Assembly (NCBI GenBank): GCA_040400005.1
Contig: JBBARC010000014.1
Location: forward strand, 1-64,000
DNA length: 64,000 nucleotides
Source: JBBARC01 sp040400005
GTDB lineage: Bacteria; Pseudomonadota; Alphaproteobacteria; Acetobacterales; Acetobacteraceae
Direction: 5' to 3'
Shown here: positions 32,982-42,651 of the stretch, piece after piece
Numbering within the stretch: position 1 is the first letter of the stretch
How the letters are laid out: every line of letters starts with the position of its first letter
Notes under the pieces: model-generated
What the model was told of the DNA's origin: nothing
The model's database searches: none
The model's input: the letters and a program-made list of their open reading frames with translations, nothing else
Made by a program: the position numbers and the translations under genes

Positions 32982-33776
32982 TTAATCCCTACGGCCGGCT
33001 AGGTAGGATGCGGTGTTTTCAAAGCCACGTTTGGCTTCATCGGAAAAATTGGCGCACAGATCATCAGGGGCCGGCGGCGGGGGTTGCCACAGTGTGATGG
33101 CGGCGTGGCCCGGCGCGTAGGTAAGTGCGGGATCGAGCGGGTGCGGGGTGTTGGAGATTGCAACCAGCAGGTTTAGATCGGCACGCAGATCTATCGAATC
33201 GGATGCCGTGGCATGCGGTTTTTGCCAGGAAAGGGCATCGGCATCATCGGTTGCGATCGGCGCAAAGAAAGTGATCGCAGGGGCAACATCGGCGCGGCCC
33301 AGGCCGTGTTTGGCCGCGCACAAACACAGGTTTTCATAAGCGTTGCGTAAATAGCGATCGCCATAGCGGCGCGCGTTGATGGCGGGCGTGCTGCCGCCCA
33401 TGATGGCATCGTGATGGCCGTAGCTATCGGCGGTGATGGACGCCAGCACGCGGCCGGTAGTGAGGCGGGTGGTCCACTGCAGTTTTACGGTATCACCTGC
33501 ATTGTAGCGTTCGGCGGTATCATCGGCATTCCACAGCATAACCGTCAGCGCACTGCACCCTGCCGGTGCGTGAAGGCGCAGTGTCGTGCCGCGTGCAACC
33601 AGGCCGGTGTAGTACCAGCCTGGCGGTATAGCCGCGTGGCTGATGGTTTGGCTGGGAGTGATGGGCGGCGGCAGGCAAAGTGGTAGGCTTCGGCCTGCGC
33701 GATCGTGTGCAGTTGCACGCAGGGCATCGTAGCGTGCGCGGTGTTGGGCGGCGGTTTGCTGATCTAGGTTGGTCAT
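32982..33776 (-). CDS. DUF1989 protein, carboxyguanidine deiminase subunit (UAAP2)
   Basis: This 264-residue protein is the second DUF1989 member (UAAP2): AIPPGWYYTGLVARGTTLRLHA, MLWNADDTAERYNAGDTVKLQW, ITADSYGHHD and YENLCLCAAKHGLGRADV. It is longer at both ends than UAAP1, as usual for the pair. Together they would deiminate carboxyguanidine between the carboxylase and allophanate hydrolase. The start is an ATG at 33776. About 80 bp of repeated palindromes separate it from the transporter genes. Confidence 0.85.
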   Translation of the reverse strand: MTNLDQQTAAQHRARYDALRATAHDRAGRSLPLCLPPPITPSQTISHAAIPPGWYYTGLVARGTTLRLHAPAGCSALTVMLWNADDTAERYNAGDTVKLQWTTRLTTGRVLASITADSYGHHDAIMGGSTPAINARRYGDRYLRNAYENLCLCAAKHGLGRADVAPAITFFAPIATDDADALSWQKPHATASDSIDLRADLNLLVAISNTPHPLDPALTYAPGHAAITLWQPPPPAPDDLCANFSDEAKRGFENTASYLAGRRD

Positions 33777-33802
33777 AGTTTGTGGCTACCGTAGCGATAA
33801 GA

Positions 33803-33849
33803 ACCGGGACGTCCCGGCAATGCCCGACAGTGACCGGGGCGTCCCGGCA
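33803..33849. repeat. Paired palindromic repeat between transporter and deiminase genes
   Basis: ACCGGGACGTCCCGGCA (33803-33819) and ACCGGGGCGTCCCGGCA (33833-33849) are near-identical and spaced by 30 bp; the first contains the perfect palindrome CCGGGACGTCCCGG. Each can fold as a short hairpin in the operon mRNA. They could adjust expression of the downstream genes or protect the upstream mRNA end. Confidence 0.6.
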
Positions 33850-33860
33850 GGGCTGCGGAT

Positions 33861-34607
33861 TTAGGCTAGAGTTGCGTCACCAGTTACCTGCTGGCGATGA
33901 ACGGGAATGTCGTACGTGATGCTGGCACCAAAGCGGTGGGCTTCTGCGGTCACATTTGGGCGCTCGAACGCGATGACGCGTGTAGCAAGGCGAAACGCTT
34001 CCGAAAGATCATGGGTAACCATAACCACGGTCATGCGGGTTTCGTGCCACAGCCGTTGCATGAGCACGTGAATATCGGCGCGGATACCGGGATCGAGGGC
34101 GCCAAACGGCTCATCGAGCAGCAATACGCGGGGTTTGCGCATCAGCGCCTGGGCGAGGGCCAAACGTTGCTGCATGCCGCCAGACAATTCGGCGGGGAAT
34201 TGCCGCAGCGCATGGGTAAGACCGACTTCTTCAAGCAAACGGTGGGCATCTTCAGCTGCGGTTTTACGGGCGCGGCCGATTAAGCGGCCAAGAAACCGGC
34301 TGTGGGCAAAGTCAAACCCGAGCAGCACGTTATCGAGCACAGTGAGGTGCGGGAACACCGAGTAGCGCTGAAATACCACGCCGCGATCTGGCGTGGGTTC
34401 CCGCGGTAGGGGTTCGCCATCGATCAGTAGCTTGCCGCGGCTCGGTGTTTCCTGACTAAGCAGCATGCGCAGGAATGTTGTTTTGCCGCAGCCTGAGGGG
34501 CCGACCAGAGCGACGAAGGAATGAGGCGCGATATCGAGGCTGACGCGTTCTAGCACGACGCGGTCGCCATACTCTTTCCACACGTTTTTGGCGGCAATAG
34601 CGGTCAT
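33861..34607 (-). CDS. ABC transporter ATP-binding protein (guanidine operon)
   Basis: This 248-residue ATPase has Walker A GPSGCGKTT, Q-loop FQRYSVFPHLT, signature LSGGMQQRLALAQALM and Walker B VLLLDEPFGALD, the SsuB/TauB type of nitrate/sulfonate-family importers. The ATG at 34607 overlaps the permease stop by ATGA. A long upstream extension in frame is not coding. With the permease and binding protein it forms the importer found beside urea/guanidine carboxylase genes; guanidine or a related compound is the likely substrate. Confidence 0.9.
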   Translation of the reverse strand: MTAIAAKNVWKEYGDRVVLERVSLDIAPHSFVALVGPSGCGKTTFLRMLLSQETPSRGKLLIDGEPLPREPTPDRGVVFQRYSVFPHLTVLDNVLLGFDFAHSRFLGRLIGRARKTAAEDAHRLLEEVGLTHALRQFPAELSGGMQQRLALAQALMRKPRVLLLDEPFGALDPGIRADIHVLMQRLWHETRMTVVMVTHDLSEAFRLATRVIAFERPNVTAEAHRFGASITYDIPVHRQQVTGDATLA

Positions 34608-35422
34608 CGCTTGCGCGCCTGGTCGAACCAGGGGAAGGCGGCGATTTGCACCCAGCGCAGCAGCCGATCTGACAGAAAAGCCAGCACGGTGATCCAGGCG
34701 ACATAGGGTAAGATGACATCCATCGCAAAATAGCGGCGCACCAGAAAAATGCGGTAGCCCAACCCTTCTTGCGAGGCGATAGCCTCGGTTGAGATAAGAA
34801 ACAACCACGCCGAACCTAAGGCTAAACGCAGACTATCGATCAAGCGCGGTAGCATTTGTGGCACAATAATGCGCAGAATGATTTGCCAGGTAGAGGCGCC
34901 AAGGGTTTGCGCTTTGATGATTTGTTCGGCGGGCAATTCTTCCACCCGCAACGCCATATCGCGAATAAGGGCGGGTGCTGTGCCGATAACAATAAGGGTA
35001 ATTTTAGCCGTTTCGCCTAAACCGACGGTGATAAAAATGATCGGCAGAATTGTCAAAGGCGGGATCATGGAGAGCACCGCGACAAATTGCCCAAATATTC
35101 TACCCAAATAGGGAATGAGGCCAATGCCGATACCGACGGCAAACGCCAGCGTTGTTGAAATGGCAAGTGCGGCCGCAAGCCGGGTAAGACTTGCCTGGGT
35201 ATCCAGCCACAACAGATAATCGCCGGTGCGCAGATCGGGTTCGCTTGCCATGCGTTTAATGGTGGCAAACATGGTGGCAAAAGCTGGCAGTAATTTGTCG
35301 TCCGGATTTTCGGCTAGGCGTTGATTGGAAAAAACCAGATAGATGACCAAAACCAGCACGAACGGCGCCGCTGTCAGCAAAAGGCCGGTCGCACGGTTTG
35401 GCGTGCGGTTGATCAGGCGCAT
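34604..35422 (-). CDS. ABC transporter permease (guanidine operon)
   Basis: This 272-residue protein has about six membrane segments, starting with LLLTAAPFVLVLVIYLVF. The permease EAA motif region is ELPAEQIIKAQTLGASTWQIIL, which contacts the ATPase. It is of the SsuC/TauC type. It starts 32 bp after the binding-protein stop and ends overlapping the ATPase gene, so all three should be made together. Confidence 0.9.
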   Translation of the reverse strand: MRLINRTPNRATGLLLTAAPFVLVLVIYLVFSNQRLAENPDDKLLPAFATMFATIKRMASEPDLRTGDYLLWLDTQASLTRLAAALAISTTLAFAVGIGIGLIPYLGRIFGQFVAVLSMIPPLTILPIIFITVGLGETAKITLIVIGTAPALIRDMALRVEELPAEQIIKAQTLGASTWQIILRIIVPQMLPRLIDSLRLALGSAWLFLISTEAIASQEGLGYRIFLVRRYFAMDVILPYVAWITVLAFLSDRLLRWVQIAAFPWFDQARKR

Positions 35423-35454
35423 GATGGGAAACCCCTGACCAATCGCCGGCCGGC

Positions 35455-36534
35455 TTACAATTTACCCTGTGCCGCTTCTTCCATGAACGCGGTTGAGAAG
35501 CGGAATTTTACGTTGGCTTTGTTACCCAGCACGGTGCCATCTGGAAAGGCAATGCCGACCACATCAGCCGATTTCGCATCTTGCCCGAGCAATTGATGGG
35601 CGAACAGAAAGTCTCGCACCAGCTTCATGATACGCTTGGTATCACTGCTGTTGGTGAAAGCTGCCGCCACTTTTGGCTTGTAGTAGATATGTGTGGTTTT
35701 TAGCTGGCCTTCAAATCCGGCCTGATCGGTGCCGGATTCTTTGCCCATATCAGCGCGCGCGGCGGCACCGGCTGGGGTTTTGGCCGACATGGTAGCGATG
35801 GTTTCGTACCAAATACCCACCAGGGCTTTTGCCAGTTTGGGATTTTCTTTAAGCGTTGCGGTATTAACGATAGCGAGGTCCATAATTTCGCCAGGAATTT
35901 TTGACGAATCAAAAACATTATGGGCAGATTTTTCGCCCATAATTTGCTGCACGATTGGGTTCCAGGTCACCACCGAGGTAACACCCGCAGTTTTGTATGC
36001 CGCCGCGATATCGGCATCCGATGTGTTGACCACTTTGACATCACGTTCGTTCATGCCCATAGACGCCAGCGCGCGGGCGAGCAGATAGTGGGAAACCGAA
36101 AACTGCACCAAATTGACGGTTTGCCCTTTAATATCGGCAAGTTTTGTTTTGTCTTTTAGGATAACCGCATCGTTACCATCGGAATAATCGCCCATAATGA
36201 TGGCCATGCTATCGACACCGCCAACGGCTGGTACCGCGAGCGTATCCATGTTAGTAATGGTGAGTGCATCGAAGGCGCCGGCGGTGTACTGGTTAATCGA
36301 TTCAGCGTAATCGTTGATTTGTACGACATCAATGGTGATACCGTATTTATCAGCCCATTTTTTTACGATGCCATGTTCGGCCGCCCACGGCCAGGGCATC
36401 CAGCCGGCGTAGATTGTCCACGCCAGTTTGAAATGTGTTTTGGGCGCAGCGCTGGCCGGGCTTGCGGCAAACGGTTGGGCTATCATCAGGGCACCAATCG
36501 CCGCACCGATCCATTTTGTTCGAGACTTTACCAT
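35455..36534 (-). CDS. ABC transporter substrate-binding protein (guanidine operon)
   Basis: This 359-residue protein starts at an ATG at 36534, 6 bp after GGGGG, with a signal peptide cut near ASPASAAP. It matches the periplasmic binding proteins found in urea/guanidine carboxylase operons (TIGR03427 type): LAWTIYAGWMPWPWAAEHGIVKKWADKYGI, INDYAESINQYTAGAFDALTITNMD, and VNLVQFSVSHYLLARAL. It would bind the substrate in the periplasm. It is the first gene after the riboswitch, so it should respond most directly to guanidine. Confidence 0.9.
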   Translation of the reverse strand: MVKSRTKWIGAAIGALMIAQPFAASPASAAPKTHFKLAWTIYAGWMPWPWAAEHGIVKKWADKYGITIDVVQINDYAESINQYTAGAFDALTITNMDTLAVPAVGGVDSMAIIMGDYSDGNDAVILKDKTKLADIKGQTVNLVQFSVSHYLLARALASMGMNERDVKVVNTSDADIAAAYKTAGVTSVVTWNPIVQQIMGEKSAHNVFDSSKIPGEIMDLAIVNTATLKENPKLAKALVGIWYETIATMSAKTPAGAAARADMGKESGTDQAGFEGQLKTTHIYYKPKVAAAFTNSSDTKRIMKLVRDFLFAHQLLGQDAKSADVVGIAFPDGTVLGNKANVKFRFSTAFMEEAAQGKL

Positions 36535-36553
36535 GAAAACCCCCATAAAGCGG

Positions 36554-36588
36554 GTGGGAACAGCCGAAGACGATGACGGTGTTCCCAC
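36554..36588 (-). promoter_or_regulatory. Hairpin between riboswitch and first gene
   Basis: Reading leftwards, GTGGGAACA (36588-36580) pairs with TGTTCCCAC (36562-36554) around a 17-base loop. It lies between the riboswitch and the GGGGG ribosome-binding site. No U-tract follows, so control of translation, or an RNA stabiliser, is more likely than a simple terminator. Confidence 0.5.
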
Positions 36589-36597
36589 AACATCAAA

Positions 36598-36695
36598 CTC
36601 TCCCGGGCTTTTATCCCGCCGTGCACGTGCGGGATTTCTCCCCGTACGCTGCCGCTCTCGGACCAGCACTGTGCACGCACAGCCGGAACCCTAGC
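36598..36695 (-). ncRNA. Guanidine-I (ykkC) riboswitch
   Basis: The leftward strand carries the conserved ykkC subtype-1 pieces in order and spacing: CTAGGGTTCC (36694-36685), GGTCCGAGAG (36664-36655), ACGGGGAGAAATCCC (36645-36631), a GC stem with GCACGTGCAC, and AAAGCCCGGGAG (36611-36600). This RNA binds guanidinium and raises expression of the downstream genes. It ends about 65 bp before the binding-protein start and fixes the operon substrate as guanidine. Confidence 0.93.
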
Positions 36696-36849
36696 CGCCT
36701 CAACCACAATAGTGCCTACGTAGCATGGCCCTACGCAATCAGATGTTTTACCTAAAATTGCTGTTTGGTGCAGGCGTTGCCGGGTTTGCGCGCAACATCG
36801 TGCGCAGATGCCTGTTTTTTGTGCGCATCCTGGGTAGTGCCGTATTTGC

Positions 36850-37572
36850 CTAGGCGGGCGGACCAAATCGCGCCGTAAGGTCGTAGGTATCACCTGGAAA
36901 TATTTGGCGCACAAAGGTGATGTGATCGGCGCCACGCCAGGTGCGGCGTTCTACGCATAGGCAGGCGGCGTTGGCGGGAAGGGCCAAATGGCGGCCGATT
37001 GCGGCATCGGCGGTGATGGCAGAGATGCGATTTTCCGCGGCGGTCCATGGCACGTGGTCGAGCAGCCACGATCCCGGTGAGGACGCAGCAAAGTCTGCGT
37101 CCGCGGCCATCGGCACGGTGGCCAAATTTATCCAGCGCTGTTCAAATGCGAACGGAACACCATTGGCAAGGTGTACGCCGCGCAGGTGCAACACAGCTAT
37201 TGTTGTGGGCCAGTCGGCCGCGGTTGGCGGTGCGGCGGTGCTTTCGCGCAGGCGCATAAAACGATAGGCTTTTCCGGATGCAATTATCTCAGCCTGGATA
37301 TCGGGGATATCGAGCACCGCGGAATGCATGCGGGGGCGGGCGACAATTGTACCTGCGCGCTTGCGGCGCAACACTAGGCCTGCATCAGCAAGTGCCGATA
37401 TCGCTTTGCTGACGGTCATGCGCGAACAGCCAAATTTACCGGCGAGCTGGTGTTCGGCCGGGATACGGCTGCCCGGTGGCCAGATACCCCCCAGTATGTT
37501 GGCTTCGATCTCGCTGCGAATAAGTTGATAGGATGGCATTTTGCGCAAGGGTGCGGCAACCGGTGCTGTCAT
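36850..37572 (-). CDS. hutC: Histidine utilisation repressor, GntR/UTRA family
   Basis: This 240-residue protein has an N-terminal GntR winged helix (YQLIRSEIEANILGGIWPPG, SRMTVSKAISALADAGLVLR) and a C-terminal UTRA ligand domain (VHLANGVPFAFEQRWINL, DHITFVRQIFPGDTYDLTARF). HutC binds operators in hut promoters and is released by urocanate. It follows hutF by ATGA overlap. The near-palindrome at 38999-39014 is a likely target. Its 3-prime end lies just upstream of the guanidine operon promoter region. Confidence 0.92.
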   Translation of the reverse strand: MTAPVAAPLRKMPSYQLIRSEIEANILGGIWPPGSRIPAEHQLAGKFGCSRMTVSKAISALADAGLVLRRKRAGTIVARPRMHSAVLDIPDIQAEIIASGKAYRFMRLRESTAAPPTAADWPTTIAVLHLRGVHLANGVPFAFEQRWINLATVPMAADADFAASSPGSWLLDHVPWTAAENRISAITADAAIGRHLALPANAACLCVERRTWRGADHITFVRQIFPGDTYDLTARFGPPA

Positions 37573-38942
37573 GCAAGGATACGCGTAAGACTTTGCCGGT
37601 AGGCGGCCAAAATAGCATCACGCGCGATGTGGCGGCCATCTTGCACCACCAACTGGCCGTGCCGCCACACCCGATCAATGATGGTGCCGCCTGCGAACAC
37701 ATAAGCATCAAGCAGCGCATTACCCTGGCGGGCAATGAGCGACGGATGATTCTTATCGAGCGCAATGATATCGGCCGATTGGCCAACCGCCAGGCCACCA
37801 TCGGAAACCCCCAATGCCTGTGCCCCACCGGTATGGCTTGCGCTATAAAGCGTGGCACCGGTGGATTGCCCAGGTGCGCGCGCGCACACATTGCGGCGGC
37901 GCTGGGTAAGGCGTTGGGCGTATTCTAAACCGCGCAATTCATCGGCTGCACTTATCACGATGTTGCTGTCGGTGCCGATACCAAAGCGGCCGGCGGCCCT
38001 ATGGTAGGTTTCGGTTGGGAACACGCCATCGCCTAAATTTGCTTCGGTAATGGGGCATAGGCCGGCGACGGCGCCGGATGATGCAAGGCCGGCGGTTTCC
38101 GCCGCGTTGATGTGCGTTGCGTGAATAAGGCACCATGCTGGGCCGACCTGCGCATTGGCCAGCAGCCATTGCATGGGGCGCGCGCCGCACCACGCGAGGC
38201 AGGCATCAACTTCGCCGGTTTGTTCGGCGATGTGCATATGGATGGGGCGGCCGGCTGCCAAAGAAATGAGGGCCGTGAGTTCCGCCGGTGTTACCGCGCG
38301 CAGGCTGTGCGGGGCGATGCCTAACACGGCATCAGGCAGAGATTTTAGCGCATTGCCGCTGGCAACACATAAATCTGCGAACTGATCGAGCCCGCAGACA
38401 AATCGTTTTTGACCCGGCGACGGCGGCGTTCCACCAAAGCCTGCGTGGGCATAGAACACTGGCAAGAGGGTAAGGCCAATACCAGTGCGGTTGGCGGCGA
38501 CAACAATGTGATGCGCCATCTCTGCGGCATCGCCATAGGCGGCACCGCCACAATCGTGATGTAAATAGTGAAATTCACCTACCCTGGTAAAGCCATTTTC
38601 CAGCATTTCCATATAGGCCAGGGCGGCAATGGCGCCCATGTCAGCGGGGGTGAGGCGATCGAGGAAGCGGTACATAATGTCGCGCCAGGTCCAGAAATTG
38701 TCACCCGCGGGGCCGGCGGTTTCGGCCAGCCCCGCCATGCCGCGTTGAAATGCGTGGCTATGCACATTGGCGAGGCCGGGCAGCGCAGCAAACGCGCGCG
38801 CATCAGTGGGGGCCGCGGCGGTGCCAGGCAGCACCGCCACAATGCGCCCTGCCGCGATGGTGATGCGCACATTTGGCGCCCAGCCGGTGGGCAGCAGGGC
38901 GGTTTCGAACCACAGGGTTTGCAATGGTGCAGGATCTAGCAT
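37569..38942 (-). CDS. hutF: Formimidoylglutamate deiminase
   Basis: This 457-residue enzyme converts N-formimino-glutamate to N-formylglutamate plus ammonia, the alternative step that feeds HutG. It is an amidohydrolase: the metal histidines are in LANVHSHAFQRGMAG, with HMHIAEQTGEVDA and VGIGTDSN-type sequence (FGIGTDSNIVISA). The ATG at 38942 has AGGA 9 bp upstream; another ATG at 38948 is closer to it. It is the first gene of the leftward hut operon. Confidence 0.92.
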   Translation of the reverse strand: MLDPAPLQTLWFETALLPTGWAPNVRITIAAGRIVAVLPGTAAAPTDARAFAALPGLANVHSHAFQRGMAGLAETAGPAGDNFWTWRDIMYRFLDRLTPADMGAIAALAYMEMLENGFTRVGEFHYLHHDCGGAAYGDAAEMAHHIVVAANRTGIGLTLLPVFYAHAGFGGTPPSPGQKRFVCGLDQFADLCVASGNALKSLPDAVLGIAPHSLRAVTPAELTALISLAAGRPIHMHIAEQTGEVDACLAWCGARPMQWLLANAQVGPAWCLIHATHINAAETAGLASSGAVAGLCPITEANLGDGVFPTETYHRAAGRFGIGTDSNIVISAADELRGLEYAQRLTQRRRNVCARAPGQSTGATLYSASHTGGAQALGVSDGGLAVGQSADIIALDKNHPSLIARQGNALLDAYVFAGGTIIDRVWRHGQLVVQDGRHIARDAILAAYRQSLTRILA

Positions 38943-38998
38943 GGGCATGGTCCTGCGGGGTTGGCTTGATGGGGCTAGACAGGGTGTTGGATGGCGCA

Positions 38999-39014
38999 TA
39001 ATGTCTATACATTA
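38999..39014. promoter_or_regulatory. HutC-type operator
   Basis: TAATGTCTATACATTA is a 16-bp near-palindrome that differs from perfect symmetry only at its centre. It resembles the TGTATATACA core bound by HutC proteins. It lies between the divergent hutF and hutI starts, 56 bp from hutF and 44 bp from hutI, so one site could control both operons. Confidence 0.7.
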
Positions 39015-39058
39015 ACCCAGGGCATATCAAGCCCATAACGTGCACGGGGCGAGAGCGG

Positions 39059-40267
39059 ATGCTATGTGACCGGATCTGGCGAAACGCTCGGCTGGCGACC
39101 ATGGCTGGGGATTTGCCGGGGCTGGGGGTGATCTGCGATGGGGCGGTTGCCACCGTGGGCGGGCGCATTGTGTATGCTGGCGCCTGGAATAGTCGGCCGG
39201 CAGGCTTGGATGCGGCGGAAATTTTGGACTGCGGCGGGCGCTGGGTAACGCCGGGGTTGATCGATTGCCACACGCATATTGTGTACGGTGGCGATCGGGC
39301 AGGTGAATTTGAACAACGTTTGGCGGGTGCCAGTTACGAGGCCATCGCGCGCGCCGGCGGCGGCATTGCGGCAACGGTTGGCGCAACACGAGCGGCAAGT
39401 GAGGCCGCACTGGTGCGCAGCGCCCTGACCCGGCTTGATGCGCTGCTGGCTGAAGGCGTGACGACGATTGAGATAAAATCTGGCTACGGGTTGACGCTGG
39501 CTGATGAACTTAAATGCTTGCGTGCCGGGCAGGCATTGGGACATGCCCGGGCAGTGCGGGTGGTATCGACGTTTTTGGGCGCGCATGCTGTGCCGCCAGA
39601 ATTTGTGGGTAATGCGGATGGGTATATCGATGACGTTTGCACGCAAATGATCCCGGCGGTGGCGGCCGGTAAGTTGGCCGTGGCGGTTGATGGATTTTGC
39701 GAAGGGATTGGTTTTTCCGTGGGCCAAATGGCACGGGTATTTACCGCTGCACGTGCACACGGGTTGGCGGTAAAACTGCACGCCGAGCAACTTTCGAATT
39801 CGCGTGGCGCCGCCTTGGCCGCAAGTTTTGGCGCGCTATCGGCTGACCATTTGGAATATCTGGACGCGGCTGGTGTGCACGCCATGGCGCCCGCAGGAAC
39901 CGTAGCTGTTCTGCTACCAGGGGCTTATTATTTTATGCGCGAAACACAATTACCACCGATCGGCGCTTTACGCGCCGCGGGCGTGCCCATGGCCGTGGCA
40001 AGCGATTGCAATCCCGGGACATCGCCGCTGACATCTTTGTTATTAGCAATGAATATGGCGGCGACGTGTTTTAGGTTAACGGTGGATGAGTGCATGATTG
40101 GGGTGACCCGGGCTGCGGCGCAAGCGTTGGGATTGCAGGGTGAGATCGGCACGTTGGAGGCTGGCAATAGCTGCGACCTAGCGATTTGGGATATCGAGCG
40201 GCCAGCCGAACTGGTTTACCGTATGGGGTTTAACCCGTTGTACAAACGGGTTTGGAAAGGACAATGA
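39059..40267 (+). CDS. hutI: Imidazolonepropionase
   Basis: This 402-residue amidohydrolase opens the imidazolone ring to give N-formimino-glutamate, the third step of histidine breakdown. Metal ligands are visible in [16 protein letters not shown] and in [13 protein letters not shown]; substrate-loop sequence IKSGYGLT is also present, and [11 protein letters not shown] carries the late aspartate. The ATG at 39059 has GAGAGCGG before it. It overlaps hutH by ATGA. Confidence 0.95.
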   Translation: MLCDRIWRNARLATMAGDLPGLGVICDGAVATVGGRIVYAGAWNSRPAGLDAAEILDCGGRWVTPGLIDCHTHIVYGGDRAGEFEQRLAGASYEAIARAGGGIAATVGATRAASEAALVRSALTRLDALLAEGVTTIEIKSGYGLTLADELKCLRAGQALGHARAVRVVSTFLGAHAVPPEFVGNADGYIDDVCTQMIPAVAAGKLAVAVDGFCEGIGFSVGQMARVFTAARAHGLAVKLHAEQLSNSRGAALAASFGALSADHLEYLDAAGVHAMAPAGTVAVLLPGAYYFMRETQLPPIGALRAAGVPMAVASDCNPGTSPLTSLLLAMNMAATCFRLTVDECMIGVTRAAAQALGLQGEIGTLEAGNSCDLAIWDIERPAELVYRMGFNPLYKRVWKGQ

Positions 40268-41799
40268 CAGTGATTGTGCTAACACCAGGGCGAGTAAGCC
40301 TGGGCCAATGGCGCGCTATTTATGAAGGGGCCGCGGTAGGATTGAACCCGCTAGCCCTGCCGGCTGTCGCCCAGGCGGCAGAAACGGTGGCCCGCATTGT
40401 GGCGCGCGGGGCGCCGGTTTATGGCATTAACACCGGGTTTGGTAAGCTTGCCAATGTGCGCATAGATATTGCCGATTTGGCGGTGTTGCAGCGAAACATT
40501 GTGCTGTCGCATGCAGCGGGGGTGGGCGCACCTAGCCCGGCGCCGGTGGTACGGTTGATGATGGCGCTAAAACTGGCGAGCCTGGCGCAGGGGGCGTCTG
40601 GCGTAGGGTTGCCAACCATTGCGCTGCTGGAGGCGATGTTAGCGCGCGGGCTGACCCCGATTGTGCCGGCACAGGGCTCGGTTGGTGCCTCGGGCGATTT
40701 GGCGCCGCTTGCGCATATGGCGGCAACCATGATTGGCGTCGGTGAAATTGACGTGGCAGGCGTGCGCACACCTGCTGATCTGGCCTTGCGTGAAGCTGGT
40801 CTAACGGTACTGACATTGGGGCCCAAGGAAGGCTTGGCGCTGCTAAACGGCACGCAGTTTTCCACCGCCAATGCCCTGGCGGCGTTGTTTGAAGCCGATG
40901 TTTTGTATCAATCGGCGGTGGTAACCGGGGCACTCTCTACCGAAGCGGCACGCGGATCTGATACGCCCTTTGATGCGCGCATTCATAGCTTGCGCGGGCA
41001 TAAGGGGCAGATTGAAACCGCTGATGCCTTGCGCGAGTTAATGGCGGGATCAGCTATTCGGGCCTCGCATCTGAAAGATGACGAGCGGGTGCAGGACCCC
41101 TATTGTTTACGCTGCCAGCCACAGGTAATGGGCGCCGCCCTGGATATTTTGCGCCAGGCTGCCAGCACACTCAGCACAGAAGCCAATGGCGTGACGGATA
41201 ATCCGCTGATTTTTTCGGATAGCGATGAAGCCTTATCGGGTGGCAATTTTCACGCAGAACCCGTTGCTTTTGCCGCCGATATTATCGCGTTGGCTGTTTG
41301 CGAGATCGGGTCGCTGGCCGAACGCCGGGTGGCGATGCTGGTGGACCCGGCACTGTCTGGTCTGCCGGCGTTTTTAACACCAAAACCGGGGTTGAATTCG
41401 GGATTTATGATACCGCAGGTGACGGCAGCAGCACTGGTATCTGAAAACAAACAGCGCGCGTACCCTGCAAGCGTGGATTCGATCCCGACGTCCGCAAACC
41501 AGGAGGATCATGTATCGATGGCAGCGCACGGGGCGCGACGGTTGTTAGGGATGGTTAAAAATGCGCAAAGCATTATCGCCATCGAATATCTGGCGGCGTG
41601 CCAGGGCTGTGATTTTCATCAGCCACTACGATCAAGCCCAGCGCTGGAGGCGGCGCGTGCATTGCTACGGGCGGATGTAGCGCATTTGGATGATGATCGA
41701 TATTTTGCGCCGGATATTGAACACGCCATTGGCCTGGTGCGCAGTGGCAGGCTAACTCAGGCGGCGGCGGGGGTTGCGTTACCGGGGGTGGCACAATGA
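40264..41799 (+). CDS. hutH: Histidine ammonia-lyase
   Basis: This 511-residue enzyme deaminates histidine to urocanate, the first hut step. The self-made MIO cofactor arises from Ala142-Ser143-Gly144 in [14 protein letters not shown]. Other conserved parts are [23 protein letters not shown] and [15 protein letters not shown]. The ATG at 40264 overlaps the hutI stop by ATGA, and the end overlaps hutG the same way, so the three enzymes are tightly coupled. Confidence 0.96.
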   Translation: MTVIVLTPGRVSLGQWRAIYEGAAVGLNPLALPAVAQAAETVARIVARGAPVYGINTGFGKLANVRIDIADLAVLQRNIVLSHAAGVGAPSPAPVVRLMMALKLASLAQGASGVGLPTIALLEAMLARGLTPIVPAQGSVGASGDLAPLAHMAATMIGVGEIDVAGVRTPADLALREAGLTVLTLGPKEGLALLNGTQFSTANALAALFEADVLYQSAVVTGALSTEAARGSDTPFDARIHSLRGHKGQIETADALRELMAGSAIRASHLKDDERVQDPYCLRCQPQVMGAALDILRQAASTLSTEANGVTDNPLIFSDSDEALSGGNFHAEPVAFAADIIALAVCEIGSLAERRVAMLVDPALSGLPAFLTPKPGLNSGFMIPQVTAAALVSENKQRAYPASVDSIPTSANQEDHVSMAAHGARRLLGMVKNAQSIIAIEYLAACQGCDFHQPLRSSPALEAARALLRADVAHLDDDRYFAPDIEHAIGLVRSGRLTQAAAGVALPGVAQ

Positions 41800-42614
41800 T
41801 GCCGGATTGGCTGCAGGTAACCCATGGCACGGCGCCGCTGGTGGTGAGCCTGCCGCATACTGGTATTGATATACCAACCGATTTGGTGAGCAGCTACGTG
41901 TCACCCTGGATGGCGCGGCGTGATGCTGATTGGTGGGTGGATCGGTTATACGATTTTGCCGCGGGATTGGGTGCAAGCGTTGTACGCTCTAAGATTTCGC
42001 GCAGTGTGATTGATGTGAATCGCGACCCCAGTGGGGTATCGTTATATCCTGGGCAAACCACCACCGAGCTTTGCCCAACTAGTAATTTTGATGGTGATGC
42101 GTTATATTTTTCTGGCCGCGAACCGAATGAAGCCGAAATTGCGCGGCGCCGCCATTTGTATTTTCAACCCTATCATGATGCGCTGGCCAGGGAGATTGCG
42201 CGCCTGCGCGAACACCATGCGCGCGTGGTGGTGTACGATGCGCATTCGATACGGTCTGTCGTGCCCCGACTATTTTCTGGCGTGCTGCCGCAGTTTAATA
42301 TCGGCACGGCCAGCGGGCAGAGTTGTGATGCAACACTGACCGCGGCGGTTGAGGCGGTGTGCACGAAATCGGGGTTTTCGCAGGTCAGCAATGGGCGGTT
42401 TCGCGGTGGATGGATTACCCGCCACTATGGCAATGTTACCAATGGTGCGCACGCGATACAAATAGAACTTGCCTGCAGGGGGTATATGGGCGACCCCGAT
42501 ACGCTACCCACACCTGAAACTTGGCCACCGCCATTTAGCCCCGCAGCAGCCGCGCCCATGCGCGTGGTGTTGCACGAAATTTTGACTGCCTGCCTGCATT
42601 TCGCAGTAAGTTAG
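41796..42614 (+). CDS. hutG: N-formylglutamate amidohydrolase
   Basis: This 272-residue enzyme splits N-formylglutamate into formate and glutamate, the last step of the five-step hut route. Family landmarks are [42 protein letters not shown] and [17 protein letters not shown]. HutG with HutF defines the formylglutamate route rather than the formamide route. The start overlaps hutH by ATGA; hutU follows after 37 bp. Confidence 0.93.
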   Translation: MMPDWLQVTHGTAPLVVSLPHTGIDIPTDLVSSYVSPWMARRDADWWVDRLYDFAAGLGASVVRSKISRSVIDVNRDPSGVSLYPGQTTTELCPTSNFDGDALYFSGREPNEAEIARRRHLYFQPYHDALAREIARLREHHARVVVYDAHSIRSVVPRLFSGVLPQFNIGTASGQSCDATLTAAVEAVCTKSGFSQVSNGRFRGGWITRHYGNVTNGAHAIQIELACRGYMGDPDTLPTPETWPPPFSPAAAAPMRVVLHEILTACLHFAVS

Positions 42615-42651
42615 CCGCCCCTAGCCCACATACGCCAAAACGAGGTTTGCC

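Noticed and set aside
33803..33849. The 30-bp spaced repeats as a CRISPR array
   Set aside because: There are only two units, they are palindromic and lie inside an operon, and no cas genes are present.
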